A stretch of DNA of 64,000 nt from Flavobacterium oncorhynchi (GTDB lineage Bacteria; Bacteroidota; Bacteroidia; Flavobacteriales; Flavobacteriaceae), in contig NZ_MUHA01000013.1 of NCBI RefSeq assembly GCF_002217355.1, positions 90,565-154,564 on the forward strand. The letters run 5' to 3'. Each line of letters starts with the position of its first letter. Position 1 is the stretch's first letter. The position numbers were made by a program, and so were the translations under genes. The notes under the pieces are model-generated. The model made no database searches and had not been told where the DNA came from. It saw nothing but the letters and a program-made list of their open reading frames with translations. Positions 8,919 to 17,108 of this stretch are shown here, piece by piece.

Positions 8919-9148
8919 TCACTAAATTAATTATTAGGCGCAAATTTACATTTATTGTTGTTTGTACCAAAGCTATTTCACTGACAAACAAATAAAATAA
9001 CAAAATACTTATTTCAAATTAAGTAAAAATACTTATGTTTGTAATTCAAGTACTTAGTTAAGGCGTTTTTAATTGTTTATTTTTTAATAATAGAAGAATA
9101 CTATTACAGTAAAAACAATTATTTTTACAAGGATATATTAAGAATGAG

Positions 9149-9496
9149 ATGAGTAACGATAAAAAATATTCTATTGAAGTAAGACTTTGGATTGAAGAGG
9201 CTGAAGGCCCATTTTTAGGTATTGGAAAAATCTGGCTTTTAGAAAATATTCGCAAAACTGGCTCTATAACAAATGCGGCTAAGGAGATGAAAATGGCATA
9301 CAGACAGGCTTGGCAGCTGGTTGAAGAAATGAATCAGCGTGCTCAAAGTCCGTTAGTCGAAAAATTATTAGGCGGAAAAGGCGGCGGCGGTGCAAAATTG
9401 ACTGATGCCGGAGAAAAGGCAATTGCAGTTTTTTATGAAGTAGAAAAACGCATCAAAGATTTTGCTGAAAAGGAAACTCAAAATTTGAAGTTTTAA
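9149..9496 (+). CDS. ModE-like winged helix-turn-helix regulator
   Basis: A 115-residue single-domain protein resembling the N-terminal DNA-binding domain of ModE/LysR-type regulators. It shows LWIEEAEGPFLGIGKIWLLENIRKTGSI, a helix-turn-helix TNAAKEMKMAYRQAWQLVEEMN (about 40-62), and the wing KLLGGKGGGGAKLTDAGEKAI. It lacks the C-terminal molybdate-binding (TOBE) domains of E. coli ModE, so it must sense ligand differently or act with a partner. The gene lies 208 bp before a TonB-dependent receptor and SUOX-like lipoprotein on the same strand. It is a good candidate to bind the two 26-bp inverted repeats in that gap. Confidence 0.85.
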   Translation: MSNDKKYSIEVRLWIEEAEGPFLGIGKIWLLENIRKTGSITNAAKEMKMAYRQAWQLVEEMNQRAQSPLVEKLLGGKGGGGAKLTDAGEKAIAVFYEVEKRIKDFAEKETQNLKF

Positions 9497-9592
9497 ACAG
9501 CTTCAATTTCATAGATCGTTTTCATTGAAATTTACAAATATGATTTTGGTCATAATTTAAATGTGTAGAAATTGCTTTTTTTGTCATGCAAA

Positions 9593-9618
9593 TCAGTATT
9601 CCTGAAAAAACACACTGA
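9593..9618. promoter_or_regulatory. Putative operator 1 upstream of the TonB receptor
   Basis: 26-bp imperfect inverted repeat TCAGTAT-N12-ACACTGA, one mismatch between arms. It lies exactly 72 bp upstream of a second copy with the same spacing. The two also share the bases TCAGTATTC and AAAACAyACTGA. Probably recognised by the adjacent ModE-like regulator (inference). Confidence 0.6.
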
Positions 9619-9664
9619 ATTTTTATTTTAAAAAACATACAAACCAAAACAATTTTTTTAATCA

Positions 9665-9690
9665 TCAGTATTCATTTTAAAACATACTGA
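9665..9690. promoter_or_regulatory. Putative operator 2 upstream of the TonB receptor
   Basis: 26-bp inverted repeat TCAGTAT-N12-ATACTGA with perfect 7-bp arms, ending 14 bp before the receptor start codon. The position would block transcription or early elongation if bound, which suits a repressor. Confidence 0.65.
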
Positions 9691-9704
9691 AAAATCGTAT
9701 CCTT

Positions 9705-11705
9705 ATGAAACTAAAAATTATTGCCTTTTTACTCTTTCCGCTAATCGGATTTTCACAGCAAAACAATTCAACTCCAACTGATTCCATAAAACCATCAAAT
9801 ATTTTTATGCTGGGCGAAGTAATTGTTACCAATCATCAAAACAAAGACACTTTAAACAGAGTAACTTCAAAAACAATGGTTTCTCAAAACAAAATGGATG
9901 TTTCAAGAGCTTTAAATATGCTGCCTGGAATTACATTAACGGCTTCTGGACCGCGAAACGAATCTATGGTTTCTGTACGCGGTTTCGATTTAAGACAGGT
10001 TCCAGTTTATATGGACGGTATTCCTGTTTATGTTCCGTATGATGGTTATGTTGACCTTGCAAGATTTACCACTTTCGATTTGGCCGCGATAGATGTTTCA
10101 AAAGGATTTTCGTCTGTACTTTACGGACCAAACTCACTTGGCGGTGCTATAAATTTAGTTTCCAGAAAACCTTCTCAAAAATTAGAATATGACGGCTCGC
10201 TTGGAATGATTAACGAAAATGGCTATAAAGGAAACCTCAACATTGGTTCTAACATTGGAAAGTTTTATTTTCAGGGCGGATTTTCTTATTTAGATAGAAA
10301 TTCAACTAGAATGTCATCTAATTTTGTTCCAACAGCAAATGAAAACGGAGGACAAAGAGACAATTCATATCGCACGGATCAAAAAATCAGCTTTAAAATT
10401 GGATGGACTCCAACTGAAAAAAGCGAATATGCGATTGGTTACATCAATCAACAGGGCGAAAAAGGAAATCCAGTTTATACAGGAAGCGATCCTTTAAACT
10501 CTCTTTTACTAAAACCTCGCTACTGGCAATGGCCAAACTGGGATAAAGAGAGTTTTTATTTCATCTCAAATTCAAATTTTGATGACAAAAACAGCTTAAA
10601 AACAAGGTTATATTTTGACCGTTTCAAAAATACTCTTGACAGTTATGATGATGCAACTTATACGAAACAAACTAAACCGTATGCTTTTCAAAGTATTTAC
10701 AATGATTACACTTACGGTGGAAATCTAGAATACAACACGAAATTTATTCCAAAAAATGATTTAAAAATTGCTTTTCATTTTAAAGAAGATGTACACCGCG
10801 AAAACAATCTTGGTGAACCAGTTCGTCATTTTATAGACAATACAGTTTTGGTAGGAATTGAAGATATTTATAAAGTTACTCCAAAATTTACTGTAATTCC
10901 GGGCGTGAGCTACAACCTTCGAAAAAATACTGAAGCAGAAGATTACAACAGTACTACAAAAGTGATTTCCGATTATCCATCTGCTGGTGCGAGTGATGCT
11001 TTTAATGCTCAAATTGGATTTTTTTATCAGTTGAATGAAGTCCAGAAATTGGGCGCAACAGTTTCGCAGAAAACAAGATTTGCAACAATCAAAGATCGTT
11101 ATTCGTATAGAATGGGAACTGCAATACCAAATCCAGACTTAAAACCTGAAAAAGCTGTAAATTACGAATTGAATTATACGGCGGGACTTTTTAATAAAGT
11201 TACTTTTCAGACGGCGCTTTTCTACAGCAAACTTTCTGATGCGATCTTAAATGTAAGCAATGTTCAACCTGGAAAATCTCAAATGCAAAATTTTGGCGAA
11301 GCAGAATATCTTGGTGTTGAGGCTCAAATAAACTATGAAATCTTGTCTAATTTGTCGCTTAATGTGAACTACACTTATATTGAACGAAACAATATTACAA
11401 ATCCGAATATTCATTTTACCGATGTTCCAAACACAAAAGTTATGGGAACTTTAGAATATAAACCGATTAAAATATTGCGTTTAATTGCTAATTCTGAATT
11501 TAATTCATCTCGTTTCAGTACAAGCTATGGAGCAAGAGTTCCAGATTACACACTTTTGAATTTTTACGCTTCGGGTAAAATAGCCAAAAATTTCAGCATC
11601 GATGCAGGAATTAATAATATCTTCGATAAAAACTATTGTCTTGTTGAAGGTTACCCTGAAGAAGGCCGCAACTTTTTTGTAACACTTCGTTTTTTCAATA
11701 ACTAA
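9705..11705 (+). CDS. TonB-dependent outer-membrane receptor, possibly for molybdate/tungstate or a cofactor
   Basis: A 666-residue receptor with signal peptide MKLKIIAFLLFPLIGFSQ. The TonB-box-like LGEVIVTN is followed by a plug domain (SRALNMLPGITLTASGPRNE, VSVRGFDLRQVPVYMDGIPV, YGPNSLGGAINLVS). A 22-strand-type barrel follows, with siderophore-receptor-like LKPEKAVNYELNY and NNIFDKNY, ending in aromatic RFFNN. It has no N-terminal carboxypeptidase-like domain and no SusD partner, so it is not a polysaccharide locus. Context (ModE-like regulator upstream, SUOX-like lipoprotein 19 bp downstream) suggests a Mo/W or molybdopterin-related ligand. Iron or another small chelate is the main alternative. 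Confidence 0.85.
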   Translation: MKLKIIAFLLFPLIGFSQQNNSTPTDSIKPSNIFMLGEVIVTNHQNKDTLNRVTSKTMVSQNKMDVSRALNMLPGITLTASGPRNESMVSVRGFDLRQVPVYMDGIPVYVPYDGYVDLARFTTFDLAAIDVSKGFSSVLYGPNSLGGAINLVSRKPSQKLEYDGSLGMINENGYKGNLNIGSNIGKFYFQGGFSYLDRNSTRMSSNFVPTANENGGQRDNSYRTDQKISFKIGWTPTEKSEYAIGYINQQGEKGNPVYTGSDPLNSLLLKPRYWQWPNWDKESFYFISNSNFDDKNSLKTRLYFDRFKNTLDSYDDATYTKQTKPYAFQSIYNDYTYGGNLEYNTKFIPKNDLKIAFHFKEDVHRENNLGEPVRHFIDNTVLVGIEDIYKVTPKFTVIPGVSYNLRKNTEAEDYNSTTKVISDYPSAGASDAFNAQIGFFYQLNEVQKLGATVSQKTRFATIKDRYSYRMGTAIPNPDLKPEKAVNYELNYTAGLFNKVTFQTALFYSKLSDAILNVSNVQPGKSQMQNFGEAEYLGVEAQINYEILSNLSLNVNYTYIERNNITNPNIHFTDVPNTKVMGTLEYKPIKILRLIANSEFNSSRFSTSYGARVPDYTLLNFYASGKIAKNFSIDAGINNIFDKNYCLVEGYPEEGRNFFVTLRFFNN

Positions 11706-11724
11706 ACCTAAAAAATAATTTTAT

Positions 11725-12321
11725 ATGAAAACTCAAAATTATATTCTCGTACTTCTTATTGCATTTTCATGCGCAATGTGCAATTCGTCTAAAAAGGAAA
11801 AAGAAGATTCGATTACTGCAGAAAAAGTGTCTAAAACAGACAATGATAAACATGCTGTTCTTACGCCGGCTGACAGTTTAAAAATGGTAAATCACACTAT
11901 TGAAGTAAAAGGCGATGTCGAATTCCCGCTTCAATTAAGTGTCGATTCTTTAAAAAAGATGAAGGTGGTAACTATTGATAATTTTAAAGTTGTCTGCCAA
12001 AGCGGCGAAGTTAAAAAAGACAACAAAGTCTGCAAAGGCGTGCTTTTGAAAGATATTTTAGAGAAGGCAAAAATCAAACAAGATGGGCATAAGGATCGCA
12101 ATTTTTATATTGTGGCTCGAGCTTCTGATGATTACAAGGCCACTTTTTCATGGGCAGAAATTTTCAACAATCCAACCGGAGAAAATGCTTTCGTTCTTTT
12201 TGAGGAAAATGGAAAACCACTGAAAAGCGGCGAAATGATTGCTATTTGCAAAAATGATATTAAAACTGGGCCTCGTCATGTTTACTGGCTTAAAAGTATT
12301 GAGGTTTATAGAGTTAAATAA
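11725..12321 (+). CDS. Lipoprotein with a sulfite-oxidase-like (molybdopterin oxidoreductase) fold
   Basis: A 198-residue secreted protein; the N-terminus MKTQNYILVLLIAFSC suggests lipidation at Cys16 (Cys19 is possible). From residue 57 it resembles the SUOX/YedY molybdopterin-binding domain: TIEVKGDVEFPLQLSVDSLKKM, then VVCQSGE (Cys91, where the Mo-ligand Cys sits in sulfite oxidases), KGVLLKDILEKAKI, and DYKATFSWAEIFN. It ends HVYWLKSIEVYRV. Much shorter than true oxidases and without the dimerisation domain, so it may bind rather than catalyse. It is 19 bp after the TonB receptor and almost certainly in its operon. Confidence 0.75.
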   Translation: MKTQNYILVLLIAFSCAMCNSSKKEKEDSITAEKVSKTDNDKHAVLTPADSLKMVNHTIEVKGDVEFPLQLSVDSLKKMKVVTIDNFKVVCQSGEVKKDNKVCKGVLLKDILEKAKIKQDGHKDRNFYIVARASDDYKATFSWAEIFNNPTGENAFVLFEENGKPLKSGEMIAICKNDIKTGPRHVYWLKSIEVYRVK

Positions 12322-12355
12322 GGTTCTGAGATACTAAGTTACTAAGATTCTGAGG
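12321..12355. repeat. CT[AG]AG octamer tandem repeat, copy 2
   Basis: Units CTGAGATA, CTAAGTTA, CTAAGATT, CTGAGG at 8-bp period, directly after the stop codon of the SUOX-like lipoprotein and before its terminator. Confidence 0.75.
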
Positions 12356-12380
12356 CTGAAAGTTTTTTTCTAGTATTTAG

Positions 12381-12418
12381 TCGCAAAGCTGATCTAAAAA
12401 AGCTTTGCGAATTTTTTG
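12381..12418 (+). terminator. Rho-independent terminator of the TonB receptor/SUOX-like operon
   Basis: Perfect 10-bp stem TCGCAAAGCT / AGCTTTGCGA with a 10-base loop, followed by ATTTTTTG. It closes the operon and separates it from ftsX. Confidence 0.88.
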
Positions 12419-12548
12419 TTATCATTAAAGTAAACCATAATGCACTTTTACTTAAATCAACAAAAATTTTATGCACTTTGCTGTTAAATAAACTTTTATT
12501 CAATATGGAATTGTACATTTATGGTATAAAAGTTCGTTAATAACTTTA

Positions 12549-12567
12549 AATAAAGAAATTCTTTATT
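12549..12567. promoter_or_regulatory. Palindrome upstream of ftsX
   Basis: Perfect 9-bp arms AATAAAGAA / TTCTTTATT around one base, 27 bp before the ftsX start. It could be an operator or an accident of AT-rich sequence. Confidence 0.35.
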
Positions 12568-12594
12568 ATTTTTACCACATAATTTAAGCAAACT

Positions 12595-13470
12595 ATGAGT
12601 TCTAACTTTGATAAATTTCAAAAACGCAGGTTAATTTCCTCTTATTTTTCGGTAGTATTAAGTGTATTTCTAGTATTATTCCTTTTGGGAGTATTAGGAT
12701 TGTTTATTATTAATTCTAAAAAACTGGCAAACGATTTTAAAGAAAAAATTGCTATGACAGTTTTCTTTAAAAATGAAGCAAATGACAGCGTTATCAAAGC
12801 ATTCAATACAGAATTAAAAAGAGCGCCTTTTGCAAGATCTTATGCTTACGTTTCTAAAGAAAAAGCAGCAAAAGAACATACTGATATTATTGGAGAAGAT
12901 TTCCTGACATTTTTAGGAGAAAATCCTTTATTGAATTCATACGACATTCACTTAAAAGCAGATTATGTTGAAAGAGACAGCATTCTGCAAATCGAAAGCA
13001 GTTTACGTAAAAATACCATGATCGAAGATATTGTTTATGACAAACAATTGGTAAATCTGGTAAATGATAATATCAAAAAAGTAAGTATGTGGATTTTGAT
13101 TATCAGCGGTTTCCTAGCGGTAATTGCGGTTTTATTAATCAACAGTTCATTGCGTCTTTCTATTCACTCAAACCGTTTTATTATTAAAACCATGCAAATG
13201 GTTGGTGCAACCAAATCGTTTATTCGTAAACCTTTTGTAATGCGCAGTGTAAAACTAGGAATGCTGGGTGCTGGATTAGCAATTATTGCCTTAATTGGAC
13301 TTTTATTCTACGTTGAAACTAATTTTCCTGGTTTAGGAATTTTAGAAGATAAAGCTTTAATTGGATTGGTTTTATTAGCCGTTTTTGGATTAGGAGTTTT
13401 AATTACGTGGGTAAGTACACATTTTGCAACGCAACGTTTCTTGAATTTAAGAACTGATGATCTTTACTAA
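12595..13470 (+). CDS. ftsX: Cell division permease-like protein FtsX
   Basis: A 291-residue inner-membrane protein with one N-terminal helix (about 20-43) and a large periplasmic loop (KIAMTVFFKNEANDSVI to YDKQLVNLVNDN). Three C-terminal helices follow in an FtsX/MacB permease core, with the conserved IKTMQMVGATKSFIRKPFVMRS. It partners with the ATPase FtsE to control peptidoglycan hydrolases at the division site. ftsE is not in the window; in this phylum it is commonly unlinked. Likely the first gene of a unit with DUF3098, uppP and truB. Confidence 0.93.
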   Translation: MSSNFDKFQKRRLISSYFSVVLSVFLVLFLLGVLGLFIINSKKLANDFKEKIAMTVFFKNEANDSVIKAFNTELKRAPFARSYAYVSKEKAAKEHTDIIGEDFLTFLGENPLLNSYDIHLKADYVERDSILQIESSLRKNTMIEDIVYDKQLVNLVNDNIKKVSMWILIISGFLAVIAVLLINSSLRLSIHSNRFIIKTMQMVGATKSFIRKPFVMRSVKLGMLGAGLAIIALIGLLFYVETNFPGLGILEDKALIGLVLLAVFGLGVLITWVSTHFATQRFLNLRTDDLY

Positions 13471-13558
13471 TTTTCAGAAAAAAAGACTTTCATAAACTTA
13501 GTTCAGAATAACAAAATAAACAAGCCTCTAATTACTTAAAGGTTCAAAAAAAATAAAA

Positions 13559-13807
13559 ATGAAAAACAATAATACAGAAGAAACTCCAAAACACGAATTC
13601 CTTTTTGACAGCATTAATTACAAAATCTTATTGATAGGAATTGCTGTTATCGCTTTAGGTTTTATTTTAATGTCAGGCGGAGGAAGTCATGATCCAAATG
13701 TTTTTAATGAAGATATTTTTAATTTCAGACGTATTCGTTTAGCTCCAACTACCGTTTTAATTGGTTTTGGAATTACGATTTATTCTATTTTCAAAAAATC
13801 AAAATAG
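13559..13807 (+). CDS. DUF3098 small membrane protein
   Basis: 82 residues with two membrane helices (YKILLIGIAVIALGFILMSGG and TTVLIGFGITIYSIFKKS) joined by the short conserved loop DPNVFNEDIFNFRRIRLAP. This is the DUF3098 family of Bacteroidota, function unknown. It sits between ftsX and uppP, its usual place in Flavobacteriaceae, and may have a role in envelope growth (inference from context). Confidence 0.88.
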   Translation: MKNNNTEETPKHEFLFDSINYKILLIGIAVIALGFILMSGGGSHDPNVFNEDIFNFRRIRLAPTTVLIGFGITIYSIFKKSK

Positions 13808-13842
13808 ACAACTTAGACATCTTAGACAACTTAGATCTTTAG
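13804..13842. repeat. CTTAGACAW nonamer repeat upstream of uppP
   Basis: Repeats of AACTTAGAC/CATCTTAGAC at 9-bp spacing in the gap between DUF3098 and uppP. It resembles the octamer elements but has a different period. Function unknown. Confidence 0.6.
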
Positions 13843-13903
13843 AATATTCTTTTCTAAAAAAATTTAAGAACTCTAACATTCTAATAATCTAACAATCTAA
13901 TAA

Positions 13904-14701
13904 ATGAATACATTACAAGCTATCGTTCTTGCCATTATTGAAGGAATCACAGAATTTTTACCTGTTTCTTCAACTGGACACATGATTATTGCCTCTTCTT
14001 TTTTTGGAATTGCACACGACGATTTCACTAAACTTTTTACTATTGTTATTCAACTTGGAGCAATTCTTTCGGTTGTAATTCTATATTTCAAACGTTTCTT
14101 TCAAACACTTGATTTTTACTTTAAACTTTTAGTTGCTTTTATTCCAGCCGTTGTTTTAGGTTTATTATTAAGCGATTTTATTGATGGTTTATTAGAAAAT
14201 CCCGTTACGGTAGCAATTTCTCTTTTAATCGGAGGTTTAATTTTATTAAAAGTCGACGAATGGTTTAATACACCAAACAGTACCGAAACTTCACAAGAAA
14301 TCAGCTATTTACAAGCTTTCAAAATTGGTTTATTTCAATGTCTTGCCATGATTCCCGGCGTTTCTCGCAGCGGTGCAAGTATCGTGGGCGGAATGTCTCA
14401 AAAATTATCAAGAACTACTGCCGCTGAATTTTCATTTTTTCTTGCTGTACCGACAATGTTGGGCGCAACGGTAAAAAAATGTTACGATTACTATAAAGCA
14501 GGATTCGAATTATCACACGATCAAATCAACTTATTGATAATAGGAAACATTGTCGCTTTTATTGTGGCGCTTCTTGCTATTAAAACCTTTATTGGATTTT
14601 TAACTAAAAATGGATTCAAAGTTTTTGGTTATTACCGAATTATTGCCGGAATCATTTTATTATTGATTCACTTTTTCATTCACCCGCTTACCATTATATA
14701 A
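13904..14701 (+). CDS. uppP: Undecaprenyl-diphosphate phosphatase
   Basis: Dephosphorylates undecaprenyl diphosphate to recycle the lipid carrier of peptidoglycan synthesis, and can raise bacitracin tolerance. The 265-residue membrane protein has the two BacA signatures: [14 protein letters not shown] (13-26) and PGVSRSG (151-157). There are about eight helices, some re-entrant. The stop codon TAA shares its last A with the truB start (TAATG), so the two are translationally coupled. Confidence 0.96.
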   Translation: MNTLQAIVLAIIEGITEFLPVSSTGHMIIASSFFGIAHDDFTKLFTIVIQLGAILSVVILYFKRFFQTLDFYFKLLVAFIPAVVLGLLLSDFIDGLLENPVTVAISLLIGGLILLKVDEWFNTPNSTETSQEISYLQAFKIGLFQCLAMIPGVSRSGASIVGGMSQKLSRTTAAEFSFFLAVPTMLGATVKKCYDYYKAGFELSHDQINLLIIGNIVAFIVALLAIKTFIGFLTKNGFKVFGYYRIIAGIILLLIHFFIHPLTII

Positions 14702-15387
14702 TGACACCTGAAGAATATTTAGACGGACAAGTTTTACTGATAGACAAACCTTTAAAATGGAGTTCGTTTCAAGCTGTCAATAAATTAAAATATCTTTTAA
14801 TTAATAAAGTCGGCCTGCCCAAAAAGTTTAAAATTGGTCATGCTGGAACCTTAGATCCTTTGGCTACTGGACTTTTATTAATTTGTACTGGAAAATTTAC
14901 TAAGAGAATTTCTGAGCTTCAAGGTCAAGCCAAAGAATACACTGGAACATTTTACATTGGAGCTACTACTCCATCTTACGATTTAGAGACTGAAATTGAT
15001 CAGACTTTTCCAACGGAACATATCGATGAAGCACTTATTCATGAAACGGTTAAACAGTTTTTAGGCGAAATCGATCAAAAACCGCCAATATTTTCTGCTA
15101 TTAAAAAAGACGGAGTTCGTTTATACGAGCATGCACGTGCTGGTGAAACTGTCGAAATTGCAAGCAGAAAAACTACAATTCACGAATTTGAAATTACCCG
15201 AATAGCTTTGCCTGAAATTGATTTTAGAGTAGTTTGCAGTAAAGGAACTTACATTCGCTCTCTTGCTTACGATTTTGGAAAAGCCATGAATTCAGGATCG
15301 CATTTAACTGTTTTACGCCGAACTAAGATTGGCGATTACGATGTAAAAAATGCAATTGACATTACACTTTTTGAGGAAAATCTATAA
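14701..15387 (+). CDS. truB: tRNA pseudouridine(55) synthase
   Basis: Isomerises U55 in the T-loop of tRNAs. The 228-residue protein has the catalytic motif GHAGTLDPLATG with Asp52. It also shows YTGTFYIGATTPSYDLE, QKPPIFSAIKKDGVRLYEHARAG and CSKGTYIRSLAYDFG. It ends soon after the core and lacks the C-terminal PUA domain of longer TruB proteins, as is common in Bacteroidota. Overlaps uppP by one base. Confidence 0.96.
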   Translation: MTPEEYLDGQVLLIDKPLKWSSFQAVNKLKYLLINKVGLPKKFKIGHAGTLDPLATGLLLICTGKFTKRISELQGQAKEYTGTFYIGATTPSYDLETEIDQTFPTEHIDEALIHETVKQFLGEIDQKPPIFSAIKKDGVRLYEHARAGETVEIASRKTTIHEFEITRIALPEIDFRVVCSKGTYIRSLAYDFGKAMNSGSHLTVLRRTKIGDYDVKNAIDITLFEENL

Positions 15388-15440
15388 CATTTTATTTTTT
15401 TGATTTTTGTAATTTAGTCGTTTGCTTTAAAATTTACAAA

Positions 15441-16739
15441 ATGAAAAATTTCTTCTTAGCGTTATTTTTAATCTCTGCAAAAGTTTCTTTTAGTCAAACT
15501 GCCGGCCAAAAATTTGTATCGACTGATATTGAGAATTTTTGGAAAGCATACGAAAAGGTTACTTCTACTTCTGATAGTTTAAAACAATACCAATATTTAA
15601 ATGAGTTTTATCTTGACAAAGCCTCGCTTGGTTTAAAAAGCCTTATTGAAGTTCGTAATTACACTCCAAAAGAGTTTCTTAACTCAATTACAAAATATCC
15701 AAAATTCTGGAATTCATTAAAAGCAAATACCACAAATGTCAGTAATCTTTATCCTGAAATTGAAACTGACATTCGTAAACTAAAAGAAGCCTATCCAGAA
15801 TTAAAACCATCAACTATTTACTTTTCAATTGGTGCTTTTAGAACAAACGGAACGATACAAAATGATCGAATTTTAATTGGAAGCGAACTATCATTAGCAG
15901 ATGAAACTACTGTTATCGATGAACTTCCTGAATGGAGACAGCCTTTTTATAAAGAATACGAGCCAAGAAAAAATATTGCTTTATTATGCACGCACGAGTA
16001 TGTGCATACGCAGCAAAAAGAGTTAGTAGAAAACTTGCTTTCTATGTGTTTGTATGAAGGTGTTGCAGAATTTATTTCCTGCAAAGTAACTGGCAAAAAA
16101 TCTAGCAGTCCTGCAATAGAATTTGGAAAAAACAATCAAGAAAAAGTAATCAATCAGTTTATTGCCGATTTGTATATCATGAGCAATAATTATAATTGGT
16201 TGTGGGGTGAAAACAGAAATGATTTAAAAATTAGAGATCTTGGCTATTATATTGGTTATGAAATTTCTGAACGTTATTACAATTCATCGAAAGACAAAGC
16301 AAAAGCCATAAAAACGCTTATTGAACTCGATTATCATAACGAAAAAGAAATGGAGCAAATCGTTGATGCCTCAAAATTATTTCCAAAAAGTGTAAAGAAA
16401 TTAAATCAAGATTATGAAAAACAACGACCAACTGTACTAACAATATCTGGTTTTAAAAACGGAAGTAAAAAAGTAAAATCAGGATTAAGAGATATTACAA
16501 TTACTTTTTCAGAACCGTTAAACGGCCGTAATACAGGTATTGATTTTGGTCCTCTTGGCAAAGAATTTACTCCAAAGTTAAGTCCTGAAAGAAATTGGTC
16601 TTCCGACAAAAAAACATGGACTTTCAAAGCCGATTTGCTGCCAAACAAAAAATATCAAATCTTAATTACAAGTAATTTCAGAAAGCAAAACGGAGTTAGA
16701 TTAAAACCGTATTTAATCGAATTTCAAACAGCTGAATAA
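15441..16739 (+). CDS. Secreted HExxH metalloprotease-like protein with C-terminal Ig-like domain
   Basis: A 432-residue protein with signal peptide MKNFFLALFLISAKVSFSQ. The zincin motif HEYVHT (His185, Glu186, His189) is followed 17-21 residues on by YEGVAEF, whose Glu is the likely third zinc ligand, as in DUF2268-type predicted proteases. From about residue 335 a domain resembling bacterial Ig-like Big_5 is seen (VLTISGFKNGSKKVKSG, TITFSEPLNG, KTWTFKADLLPNKKYQILI). Alone between truB and a terminator. Protease activity is predicted only from the motif; substrate unknown. Confidence 0.75.
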   Translation: MKNFFLALFLISAKVSFSQTAGQKFVSTDIENFWKAYEKVTSTSDSLKQYQYLNEFYLDKASLGLKSLIEVRNYTPKEFLNSITKYPKFWNSLKANTTNVSNLYPEIETDIRKLKEAYPELKPSTIYFSIGAFRTNGTIQNDRILIGSELSLADETTVIDELPEWRQPFYKEYEPRKNIALLCTHEYVHTQQKELVENLLSMCLYEGVAEFISCKVTGKKSSSPAIEFGKNNQEKVINQFIADLYIMSNNYNWLWGENRNDLKIRDLGYYIGYEISERYYNSSKDKAKAIKTLIELDYHNEKEMEQIVDASKLFPKSVKKLNQDYEKQRPTVLTISGFKNGSKKVKSGLRDITITFSEPLNGRNTGIDFGPLGKEFTPKLSPERNWSSDKKTWTFKADLLPNKKYQILITSNFRKQNGVRLKPYLIEFQTAE

Positions 16740-16771
16740 AAAAGCACATTACAAATCAAACCGTAATGTGC
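16738..16771 (-). terminator. Terminator on the - strand with no annotated gene before it
   Basis: Stem GCACATTAC / GTAATGTGC (16744-16752, 16763-16771) followed on the - strand by TTTTTTATT. The downstream edge is clear, so something transcribed leftward ends here. Confidence 0.75.
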
Positions 16772-16782
16772 CACCTCTTTAA

Positions 16783-16908
16783 TTAAAGTAGTGTTATTTC
16801 ATACGCGATTCCTTTTGGAGTTAATAATGATGAACATTCTTTCCTCCAAATAAAAAGGTCGAAAAAAAATCGTAAAACCTTTCGAATAACTTTTTCATAA
16901 TAGTGCAT
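16783..16908 (-). CDS. Possible 41-residue small protein (alternative 25-residue frame)
   Basis: The frame from ATG at 16908 encodes MHYYEKVIRKVLRFFFDLF and continues to 41 residues. A second frame from ATG at 16898 encodes a 25-residue peptide starting MKKLFERFYDFFS and ending HHY (stop at 16821). Both are short, basic and aromatic with amphipathic character. A Bacteroidota-type promoter about 90 bp upstream and a terminator 12 bp downstream support a real transcript. Which frame, if either, is translated is not decidable here; a noncoding RNA is equally possible. Confidence 0.35.
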   Translation of the reverse strand: MHYYEKVIRKVLRFFFDLFIWRKECSSLLTPKGIAYEITLL

Positions 16909-16995
16909 TTTTTAATTGTTAGACATTAAATAAACACCAATAAAAAGAGTAAATCAAAAAGTAAATAATAGAAGTGGGATTGCTTTACTAAGATA

Positions 16996-17024
16996 CAAAA
17001 ATAATGCTAAAAAAAAGAATACAA
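16996..17024 (-). promoter_or_regulatory. Bacteroidota-type promoter for the small transcript
   Basis: On the - strand TTG (17024-17022), 18 bases, then TATTTTTG (17003-16996), matching TTTG-N18-TAnnTTTG. Predicted start near 16989 gives a transcript of about 250 nt ending at the hairpin at 16744. Confidence 0.45.
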
Positions 17025-17108
17025 CCACGTTTTTAAGAGCATTATAACATTTGCTATCAATAAGTTACAAACAATTAGTTTAAGATTTCGTTTTAAAAAC
17101 ATTAAAAA

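Larger units (their letters stand above)
16740..17108. other. 369-bp intergenic region holding a candidate small transcript
   Basis: Contains, on the - strand, a promoter-like pair (16996-17024), two overlapping short frames (16783-16908 and 16821-16898) and a terminator hairpin with a T-run (16738-16771). Nothing is visible on the + strand except the same hairpin, which lacks a T-run in that direction. Confidence 0.6.

Noticed and set aside
9004..9057. AATACTTAT repeats before the ModE-like gene as autoregulatory sites
   Set aside because: They do not match the 26-bp operators downstream and could be chance in AT-rich DNA.
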